From positions 379,501 through 443,500 of the forward strand of contig JAYKKI010000148.1 of the NCBI GenBank assembly GCA_039881145.1: a stretch of DNA of 64,000 nucleotides, given 5' to 3'. The notes beneath the pieces are model-generated. The model had not been told where the DNA came from. It saw nothing but the letters and a program-made list of their open reading frames with translations, and made no database searches. Below, piece after piece: positions 54,121 through 64,000 of this stretch. Made by a program: the position numbers and the translations under genes. Numbering within the stretch: position 1 is the first letter of the stretch; each line of letters begins with the position of its first letter. Origin of the DNA: Druceiella hillmani. Its lineage: Eukaryota > Arthropoda > Insecta > Lepidoptera > Hepialidae.

Positions 54121-57100
54121 AAAATCGAGTGATTTAAATTCTCTTCACTTCATAAATTTCTGTATAAATATTCTTGAGCGTAAGCTATGAAGTATATGCG
54201 GGTTAATATATTTTACCAGCTTGCTAAATTTCAAATTTGTAGATGAAGTGATTTCTGAGAAAAAAGGCTGGCAACGGACAATCGGATAGAAGCGCGAGTT
54301 ATCTTTTAATGGTTCTCTTTTTCCTTTTTGAGGTACAGAACCCTAAAACGGTAATAGAAAATAATTAACTGACAATCTTGATAATTGTAAATTTTTTGTG
54401 ACTGTACGCAAACGATCCCTTGAATATCCAATTTGATTGGACATCCAAAATATTTGGGAAGAATTAATTTTAACTAACAAGCTCTCAACATCATGCCTGC
54501 AAATTTCGGCCAGGGATGAGTTGCAAAAAGCAGATTTTTAAGAAATAAATTATGAAACCAATAAAAAAGAATGAACATGAATTATAGGTGAAAGTTTGGT
54601 GTATCCTTCTATCATCAAAATTATTACACTACGTATTTCCAGGGCTTGGAGTAAACTTGGCAAAAATGTAGCTTTTCCGTCAAAAATGTAAACACGCCCT
54701 CGAATCACCGAATTAGTTTTCGAAAAACAAATATTTTATCTCAATCTGCAAAGTGTATATGACGGCACGTTGCTGATAATAATTGTATTTATACTGTTAT
54801 TACTATTGACATAGTTTACAATAAATCGGCAAAAAAGTCACCAATAATTAATTCTGATAACTTGCAAGTGAAAAAGTCTGAGAAAAAATTACAGCGGTGT
54901 GACTTACGACTCAGCAAGGACTTTTAAAGAAACTATTATAATTCCACGGTGTTTTCTGCTTAGATTATATAAGTATTGATTTTATTAAGCAATTTTCATT
55001 TTATTTAGCTCTGCGTTTTCTCGCGATTACTATATGGTTAAATTATTTTAGCGTTTTTTTTTAAACAATCTCTTATTTTTAATATTCATTATCAAAGATG
55101 CGCTTTCTTTAGCTTTAATTGATAATTGTGTACAAATACTCTCGTCACACTTTTATTTACCACTATTTTCATATCAATTTCATTTAACCTCTCTGCTTCA
55201 GATATATACTCATAGTGTTAATATAACTTTACCTTGCTTAATATAAAATAAACTTTTGAGGTGATTTCTGTTTTCTTTCCACATTCTATATACTAGTTTT
55301 AAAATAAAACAGAGTATTGTGAACTTTAATTTAGAACATAAAATTCGTGATGTAAATACGATTTTACTTCCATCAGACATATTCCGCGCAATTCTCTTCA
55401 AAATTACGTGAGAAATATGTTTTCCAATTTGACTTACAGTTTCTTCGACGATCCCTAGGCTAGCCTCAAACGGAGATATTTCCATTTGATTAGCGAAACG
55501 AATAGTTTTCCTTCATCATATATTGTACATAACGTTACTCGGGTGCATAAAAAAATTTGAGAATATTTTAAATAATCAAAACAATTTAAAATTATACGAG
55601 AACTATGAGAAACTAAGGAAGAATAGAACACAGCGTGGAATTTGTTTCAAAAATTCCCTTGAAAGCCAGAAATAGTAAGAGAACACTTTTCAGCAATTAT
55701 TTGTCTACTTTTATAATTTCCAATTTATTTATTGGATCCTTTCTCTTTCCTGTAATTGATATTTCTTGTATTTTTCGAATTGTTTTATTAAAATATTTTA
55801 ATATTTATTCGAAAAAAAATTATTTCTAGAAACGGTAAGCTAAAATGGTGGTTAAATGAATTGTTATAATTTATCGGTATTTAATATAAATCAACATATC
55901 TCTTATTCACAACAAATCTGTTCCACTCTATTAATGTGCTTCAATAGAATCCGTTATACCACATGTCTCATTCAACAGTGTGACATTTATTCTATATATG
56001 TTTTATATATGTTTTACTTTACGAAAATATGGTCCTTCAAAATATTTTATTTCAACAACTAGACTAGTCAATTTTTTATACGTGACTTCGCGCCGTAAGT
56101 AGTTCTTGCCGTAATATACATATCTTCCAAATTTTCCTGCAAACAGCCGAGACAAAAAATTTCCAAATAATGGTATAAATATGAAGACGATAAAGCTTTC
56201 AAGTTTGGACCTATTTGATTCATATCAATCAACATTTCTACATTTATAACCATCACAGTCGGATAATAAAGTCAGCAGCCGTTGACGGGAATTAGAATAT
56301 TCATAAAGTAGAGACGCGGTCTGCAATACATTATTTAAATTCTCCTTAAGATTATTTTTATATTAATTTATATAAATATAAGTAGAAACATATTTGGACA
56401 ACAGGTCTAATAGACGTTTGAAATAAATTACGTAACTAATGAAGATTTGAAAATTCTACTTGAAATGTAATGGGAACCGATGCTCAGATTTTAAAAATAA
56501 CCCAAAAATTATAGTAATTGAGATAATTTGGTTAAGCAGTTCTTAGGATTTCCTGAATATTTATTTGTATTGGTTGAATATGTATATATCGTCCTCAGTT
56601 TTCTTGAAGAATATTATCGACTTTTTCAATGATTGGTCGACCAGAGCGCGGTGCGATTTTAAACTTAAAATGTACTGAGCGGAAATGAATAAACCATTTA
56701 CGTTCTATTGATTGTGATAAAGAATTTTCATCATAAACACCATGAATTTTTTCACAAACCTACGAACCGTTATCGCCTTGGTGGAAATAGTATTGTGTAA
56801 TAAAGTGAATTTTTAGAATTTTGAATCTCATTTCCGAAATGCATTTACTGTGCTACTACATTTACTTACGACTGCATTTAAAAATAATAATTTTTTAATA
56901 TTCTATGGACTTATGTTTCAAACGCTTGAGTTTGGCTTGATAGCTTGACTATTACCAAATTATGCGACCGTAGAGCCTTCTATTTGTAAAAAAACGACGG
57001 CTACGAACTTTTTCCTTAAATAATGTATTAATATAAATACCTTGTATTAAGAAACTATATGCCAGCATATTTAAGTTCGTAGACTAATAATAAAAATAAA

Positions 57101-60079
57101 ATACTTAAAGTTGTTATGTCCGTCCGTTCTTGTCTATTAAACAATTACAGTTTCCACGCAAATGAAATTTTGGCAAGCAGATGTTTCATATGGAAATTCA
57201 AATGAAGATTTAGCAAAATTTTGAAAGAAATTCATTAATGTGCTATGTAAATTAGAAGCGAATTTATATTTTGTTGTTGTCATTTACTTTGGTATCCTAT
57301 TCAAGGGTTTTCGAATAGGTGTTGAGGTTCGAATTACCGCCATTCATTTTTAGTTTCGTTTGTATATAAAAAATACCAGACTTCAAATAAATCTCTAATT
57401 TTCTTGCATCTACCACAGTTTTTGAAAACCTGTATGAAAAATTTAATTCGACCACTTGATCCGTACTTTGAATTTATTCTATTTTTATCTAAGGTCATTT
57501 CAGTTAACCTGCGCAATTCTACTTTGAGTGTGGCTCGGGACGTACTTAGCCCGTTTTGATTTATAAATGCAACTATTCTTAAAGTGACAACGCACTTAAA
57601 AAAATTACATTATCGACAATAAATACCCCTTAATAATGCAACGCATTCAAAGAATTTCACAAGTACCTTTAAGTAAAAATACCACGCCAATGTTACATCT
57701 TATTGATTAGCTAAAGCGTAATTTAAATGTTTAAAAGTTTATTTTTTAAAATAGTATTTGGTTAAGTCCAATGGGTTAAACGCAGTAAAAAGGGTGGTGT
57801 TTTCCCTTCCGCACCAAGTGAAAAACTGCCGCGATAAGGGATTTCTTGATCCTATTTAACTAATTTATTCAATTACTCTAGGTTTTGACGTAAGAACGCA
57901 ATTAAATGCGCGCAATTTTAATAAAAAGTCAGCTTTCTAATGAATCAGTCAAAAAAATTAGACCCGAATAATTTTGTTGTTTTTTCCAAACTATTTGTTC
58001 ATTTAATATTTATTGTGGTACTTACCCAATTTTCAATAAAATTGTTTTAATTATAAACGATTATAGTGAAAATAAAGGAAAAAATTTTATCTGAATTATT
58101 ATTTCGTTTACACCCTTCGACTATTTAAGTTAATATTATTGATGATATTAATATTGAAGTATTAAGTTGATGAAAGATTAAAAAAAAGTATAAAATACTA
58201 ATACTATGTGTCTAATCAATTCATCTCAATTGCCGAATCGATATAAAACATACAGAAAAAACGGTAGATATCCTTATTCTACCAGTTATTGACGATTGCT
58301 TCGAGGTGAATCCACATATTTAAAAACGAATTGATTTTCGAAATAAAAAAGTGTTGCTTCATTTTCGCACAATTAGTCTCTTCCTAAACGTATTTATTCA
58401 AGCACACGTGTCTAATAAGTTTATATGAATTGCCGAATTATTATAAGATATAAACAAGTTTCCTCTCCGTTCCTGTAGATATAATTTGCTCACCGGTGTT
58501 CGACGACCGGTCAATAGAATAAATCAACGTATTAATAAATGTTTCTCCATACAAAAATGTATCAAATGCGAAAATTATTTGGTAATGGTGGATGCACACT
58601 AAGTCATCTACTGCCAACGAGATTCAGCGATTGCTGCGCAGTTTCGCTGGCCTTCGAAATGCATTTTATATTCCATAAAAATTTCATTGGATTCAAATCA
58701 ATTTCACTTATATTCTATATTACACAGACTAAATTGTTCCAGAAAAAATTATATATGTTTAAAGGCTCACCGTATTGATTTGTAAATTTTCACAAGAAAA
58801 CTAAATTATTAATGATTCTATTTTTTCAAACATCGCTGAATTAAGCAAATTAAATTGAATGTCGGCCCATTATTTCTTTTAAATCTTAATTTATATTTTT
58901 GTCGACAACAAGTCTGCAAGAATTCTAGAAACGTGTACTTTTCTCTATATTATGGAATAAATAAAAGCAGTTTTTCAGTTATCTACTTATTGTTTTTTTA
59001 CATTTCAAGTATTTTTTAATATATTTGGCTCATAAATTATTACATATGTACATCCACAGTGTATGATTACGTACTCCAATTGAATGTTCGTTCTATAATA
59101 ACGACACTAAAATAATAATATTTAAAAAGTAATTCATTTTGGAATTTTCTTTCGTAATATTTTAATTAAGTAATTTAGTTATTTCAATCTTGATAAATTT
59201 TATTTATTTTTAAATATTAGTTAGACCTGTATAACGGTATGTATTGGACTACAATTGTTGTGGACTGAGAAAGGTTTTGATCTGAACCCGCGGGGTTCCA
59301 GAGTCATCCAGAGTCTATAAGGAGAAAGAAATGTTTAGGTATCGAAGAGCGGGGTTTAGAATTATTACCAATTCTAAAAACTGGGCTTCATCATAGAAAA
59401 GTTGCGTATTGATGGATTGTGTTATTATACTAATATGACAATCATGAAAGCAGTGCTACGTTAACATTGGCGCTAGCAAGTACAGGAGAAAAACGGTTCA
59501 TTGATCTTTGATGTCAGTTTACACTTCGTTTGCTTAAATATTTATTTCTTAAATATCAATTTTACTGCCAAGCTATGAATCACGAGCTGACTCCAAAGAA
59601 TATTCGTTGGCGTTCGATAAACCATCCTCACCAGACCCATAAAAGTTAACAAAAACTGTTACTGGCGTTCGTGAACCGGGTGTGTAACCATCTTAAAATG
59701 GGGCGATAAACTCTGTAAAACAAATTTCCTTTACAACCCTAAAATTCATTGCTGGGCATGTAGCGCGAGCAGAGTTGTAGAGGAAATGAAGCGGGGCTCA
59801 TATTACCCATAGCCGAGTCTATTGTGATGTAATTTAAAATGAAGGTTATGTTTTATTTATCCCTTCTTGTTCATTCCCTTTTTACAAAATTATTTTAGAG
59901 TGCAAAATTGGTTTTAAATCAATTTATGCATTGCTGTCCTAATCGTACGTCATAAAATTTCCACTGTTTGTATTTTTGAACTCACTTTGAGTTTCTTTTG
60001 GGTACGTTAATAATTAATAAAATGATTTGTCATCGAAATTATAATTTGTCAAAATTACTAACCGAAGGAATTGTACTGC
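54121..60079. other. AT-rich spacer, no gene recognised
   Basis: Frames of 60-91 codons (for example 55210-55485 reverse, 58539-58778 forward) show no motifs. The part from 59240 to 59830 is less AT-rich and holds a small perfect inverted pair GAACCC-GCG-GGGTTC near 59284-59298. It may be a decayed insertion, but I cannot classify it. Confidence 0.4.
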
Positions 60080-60110
<31 letters not shown>

Positions 60111-60126
60111 GTATATATATATATAC

Positions 60127-60179
<53 letters not shown>
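60080..60179. repeat. (TA)n microsatellite with TACATATGTA variants
   Basis: About 100 bases of TA with two TACATATGTA palindromic interruptions. The overlapping Ile-Tyr frames are artefacts. Confidence 0.95.
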
Positions 60180-60180
<1 letters not shown>

Positions 60181-60872
60181 CAGTTTTTACGATGAAATAT
60201 ATCTGTTGTTAGCAAGAAATGTATATGTTTTCCATTGCTCAAATATTAAAACTAATTCACGTATTCTATACCTTGCAATTTTTTCATAGCATTCAAATGT
60301 TTTATTGTTTCCGTTAGAGTAAATTACGAGTTGACATCTGACGTATTAAAAAAACGTATGACCTATCGTTATTAGGATATGCATATATTTGGCCAAGACT
60401 CTTTTCCAAATATTGAGGAATTCGGAAAAGTTAACGATCTGCAGTATTCGATTAAAATATACTCTCGCAATTATATACGAAGATATGGAGATTCGTTTGA
60501 ACTTTAGATAATACGAGTTAACAGATGTATAAGTTTATTATGTTTTTCCTTCATCATAATCTCACGTCGTTTAAGTGGTAAATCAATTTAGGTCACATCG
60601 TGTCATTACAACACTGCGTTAAATGAAATCACTCCGATGTGAAGTATTAAAATGTTTTTTTACTGATCTTGCCATTAAAAATATTGACATCTGACATTAA
60701 TGTATTTGATTAAGAAATATTAGTCTCACGGCTTTGTTCATTAGCTGAAAGCTTACAGAAATGTTGTTTATTTCCTGCACATAATTATCGTTTACTGAAT
60801 TATTATTATTTACACTATTTTACTGTCCTAACTTTTAGGTATAATCGTAATAGAATATGTATACATTATTGA

Positions 60873-60931
60873 GTATAGGTGAAATAGGATATGTATATAT
60901 GCAGTATAAGTGAAGTAGGATATGTATATAA
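60873..60931 (+). repeat. Short tandem duplication, about 31-bp unit
   Basis: GTATAGGTGAAATAGGATAT followed by ATATGCA is repeated as GTATAAGTGAAGTAGGATAT with two substitutions. A partial unit (GAATATGTATA) precedes it. Confidence 0.8.
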
Positions 60932-61937
60932 GTATATGTTGATTGACTTTTGGGTTTCTAGCTAATGGCCTCCCCTATAAAAATTAAAGTTACGGAATAG
61001 TTAAGTCAATAATTGCCATCTTTTACAAAACACTGCCGTTGGATAAATTATAATTTAGAATTGTTTGGAATATATAACCCCACCAAAAATAAATGTAAAA
61101 CAAGAGGCAAGTTATCTTTTACAGTCATAATATTAGCTAAAAAAGAGTTAAAATCAAAATAAATGAAAGGTTCTAAGCGTGGATTCTTGAAATATAGAAT
61201 TAAAATAAAGTTTAAATATAAATGTAGTAGGTATGCTTAACATTTCTAATTATTTAACATAACTCTAATACTTAAGTAAATCAGGTCTTAAAATCAAGAA
61301 AAACTTGTGGTGGAAACAAACCTTATCCATGGACAATCCTAACTGCTTACCTTATTTCGAGTTTATAAGTCAACTAGAACCATGTTATTTTTTCCTTTTT
61401 TCGTTATTCTCTTACATTTAATTGCTCACGTGGTGTATAATAAATAAAAATGCAAAACGTGATATTTTTTCAATGATATTTTTACAAACTTATTGTAAAT
61501 GTGCCTTATTTCGTTTATATTGACAAGCATACTGTACAAAATTCATCTGGTTTGGTTTGTTTCAGATGAGATTAGTTGCTTTGTTTTTGCATTATAGTAT
61601 TTCTTTAAGAACGGCGTTACTGTGTGGTTTTGTTTATCTCGAGCAATATATAACATGTTAGTAAATAGACACATCAAACTGCAATTGCGGAATTTAAATT
61701 TGTGCAATTGATTGGTTGTTTGGATGATTTTAAATACATGGTCTTTTAATGCATGCCGTAGATATGAAGATCATTTAACGATATTAAAAATGAAATAGGG
61801 CTTTACCCTTATCCCTTATATAGAGTACACCCTTGGATACAGCTGAGCATATTTGCTATAAATGTCCCTTTTTACCAAATTCATATCACTGGTTTGCAAT
61901 TCTGCGTCATCAGTATTATGATCTACAACTAACAACT
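60932..61937. other. AT-rich spacer, no gene recognised
   Basis: No motif or repeat could be seen between the short tandem duplication and the second foldback copy. Confidence 0.4.
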
Positions 61938-61997
61938 TCTTACAAATGTCCACAATTAAATGAAACTACTTGATGTATTATTATTTCCACTTTCTTT

Positions 61998-62048
61998 AAT
62001 TTCTTTACCACGACCTAGGTTTTGTTGTATTACAACATCTTCAGGTGG
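61998..62048 (-). ncRNA. Hammerhead-like motif, copy 2 left arm
   Basis: On the minus strand: CCAC, CTGAAGA (62044-62038), stem II, AAAA in place of GAAA (62013-62010), stem III ACC-ta-GGT, GTC and GTGG. Stems I and III are intact. The invariant G is lost. Confidence 0.55.
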
Positions 62049-62072
62049 GATATTAGCTGCTTTGCTAATATC

Positions 62073-62114
62073 CCACTTGAAGATGTTGTAATACAACGAA
62101 ACCTAGGTCGTGGT
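62073..62114 (+). ncRNA. Hammerhead-like motif, copy 2 right arm
   Basis: CCAC (62073-62076), then TTGAAGA (62077-62083, the first core base is T instead of C), stem II, GAAA (62098-62101), stem III ACC-ta-GGT and GTC with GTGG at 62110-62113. It differs from the expected core only at the first position. Confidence 0.55.
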
Positions 62115-62220
62115 AAAGAAATTAAAGAAAGTAGAAATAATACTACATCACGTAGTTTCATTTAATTGTGAATAATGAATTTCTACAAAATTAACGCCAA
62201 ATATATTCAATATCTTACAA

Positions 62221-64000
62221 GCGATTTTCAATACTCCCAGAAAATTGTTTAGTTTCAGTCGTGCAAATATCTTACTAAAGATTTTCTAATGCTATTTTCT
62301 TCAACCAGACTCTTTGAAAAGATTTTCCAACGCTATAATACATATTATCAATACCATGTAATTGTTCAAAAAAATTACATAACGGTAATCCATTTGTAAG
62401 ACGTAAATAGACAAACAACTGTAAATATCGGTACATACATCTTTCTGACAACACAATAGCAATATTTTTGGACCCTTTATTCGATGCTTTAACATCACAT
62501 TCAATTGACATTAGAGATTATTTATATGTACATTTAATAACAAAGGTCAATGTGTTTTTAAAATTATATTTGATTTTCAGTGGGGATAACAAGATGTTCG
62601 GGCCAATTAGATTCTAGTTCAGAAATTAATAAAATATGTTGCACGTTAATAGTTCAGATTTTCTTTGTGCCCGTCGAAGTTCAATGGAGAAATTAATGTT
62701 TTATCTCCTGAAACACTTTGCAAATCTAAGGGCATATTTTAATGTTTGCGATATAACTTAGAGTACTTCTATTTCTTCAAAGTATCATTATCGCTGTTAA
62801 TATTTAAATATGACAGTAATTAGTTTGCTATAGTCCCTGTTAATCGGTTTGAAACTTTGGTCCTGTTAGAGGTTATAGCTTAATTTTACAATTTCGCACA
62901 TATTTGTTTTTTATTGAAGGTACGGTTTTTGGTTTTTGTAGAATAACTTGATTGCTACACAAAGTCTAAAGAATTTTGTTTCATAAATATAGACTTGTTA
63001 AAATATTTTTAAAGTCATAAATAGATCAAAGTTACGTGTACTTTGAATTAGTTAATGAAATCGATATGTTAGTGATTAATTTGTGTTATACACTACCTCT
63101 AATATATGTACTAGCATGTTAAAATTTTGCGTTTGATTAGTGTTAGCTCAACAGTTAATTTCACCGGAAATATAAATTTTTGACAGTCCTTTTTTACGGC
63201 ATAATATAGATAGATACACCTTATAAAATAATAACGTGTTGAAAAATTGCTTGCAATCGTTTGTCAGGATGAATTGTGTTGGCAACAAAAGTGGAGTCGA
63301 TTTCTACGAAAAATGAGTCACTTCCTTGTTGAATGGATTGAAAGAAGTATTCTAACAGAAAAAAGTTTAGTAAAATATTATTACATGTAGATATAATTTC
63401 GTTATTTTGTCAAGTGGCATTTGACCTGACAAAAATATCAAAGAATAATATCGAACTACATTGAAAGGGTTTGCTTTAGTTTATTCAATACCGTTTAATA
63501 ATAATTAAAATGTTATATAATTGTTGACTATTTTTGTTATATTCTGGTGTTTTTTTTAATATATACTTGACCCCACATAGAGTCGAATAAAACTAAGAAT
63601 TGAATTAATAATCAATACTCAAGAAAATAAATAAAAGCTAAAATACTCTTTTGACTTTAAAGTAGTTTTCGTGTGAGAGCAAGATCCAAAAATTATAAAA
63701 TATTTCATTAAAATGTTTTTTTCCAAATTGCTAATACAATATTATTTTGTTTGTAAAGTAAATGATTGACGCAGTTTTCTTGACCTTTTTTAAGTAAAAT
63801 GAAATTGGTAAAATACTGTTTCTTCTGTAAAGTTAACAATTTTTGAGAGCGAGTTTTACCAAAACTAAACGAAAATAAAATAAATCATTTTTTTTTTAAA
63901 TTAGTCAATATATAACATAATTTAGTAAATATAACATAGTTTTACATTAACTTAATTTTATAGACAAATCGCTCGACGTGTTTTTTAAATAAAATGAAAA
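62221..64000. other. AT-rich spacer to window end, no gene recognised
   Basis: Two overlapping reverse-strand frames at 62275-62511 show no domain. TTTTCTAATGCTATTTTCTT and TTTTCCAACGCTATAATACA form a loose 50-bp direct repeat near 62280-62340. Nothing else stands out. Confidence 0.4.

Larger units (their letters stand above)
61946..62212 (+). mobile_element. Foldback retroelement with hammerhead-like arms, copy 2 (Penelope-like terminal pair)
   Basis: Same family as 33681-33976. The arms run to about 62052 on the left and from about 62062 to 62168 on the right, with only about 8 unpaired bases between them. A right-hand tail of about 40 nt ends in CAATA, the same as copy 1. The flanks carry TCTTACAA at 61938-61945 and again at 62213-62220, a perfect 8-bp direct repeat that does not resemble copy 1's flank, so it supports an independent insertion. 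The left end has five bases (ATGTC) before CACAATTAAA that differ slightly in copy 1. No internal gene, so it depends on another element for movement. Confidence 0.75.

Noticed and set aside
57315..57350. Possible tRNA T-loop GGTTCGAAT
   Set aside because: There is no upstream D-arm or anticodon arm and no pairing acceptor stem.

Overview
This window looks like intergenic or intronic DNA from an arthropod nuclear genome, most likely an insect. It is very AT-rich and has no long open reading frame, no operon-like gene packing and many (TA)n and (CA)n microsatellites. Everything recognisably coding is a decayed transposable element of a class typical of insects: Tc1-like, P-element/THAP9-like, piggyBac-like, mariner (D34D) and an RTE-type non-LTR retrotransposon. 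I could not place the species. I found no host protein-coding gene, rRNA or convincing tRNA.

Layout. 1-299: C-terminal end of a Tc1-like transposase pseudogene. 1035-3980: a P-element/THAP9-like transposase pseudogene with several frameshifts, preceded by a tandemly duplicated block of about 400 bp that carries an exon-like segment. 4046-4220: a short minisatellite. 4921-5050: a long near-perfect hairpin repeat. 5051-12250: AT-rich sequence with little structure. 12251-12860: a reverse-transcriptase relic. 13429-16747: several hairpins, a complex microsatellite and a second, very short mariner relic. 24430-25775: a piggyBac-like pseudogene on the minus strand, directly followed by a full-length but inactive mariner (25858-27179) with recognisable terminal inverted repeats. 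33110-33490: the 3' end of another RTE-type element. 33681-33976 and 61946-62212: two copies of one foldback element whose arms carry hammerhead-ribozyme-like motifs, which points to Penelope-like retroelement terminal repeats. 36740-37635: an old tandem duplication. 43480-46270 and 52730-54120: two diverged copies of a non-coding repeat of about 1.4 kb, one interrupted by an insertion that contains four degenerate monomers of another repeat. The remainder is AT-rich sequence in which I see only microsatellites and small palindromes.

The elements do not form a working system. The window is a graveyard of unrelated insertions. The most interesting item is the foldback pair: each copy has an 8-bp target-site duplication candidate, a right-hand tail outside the inverted arms, and a type I hammerhead-like core whose consensus across the four arms is better than any single arm.
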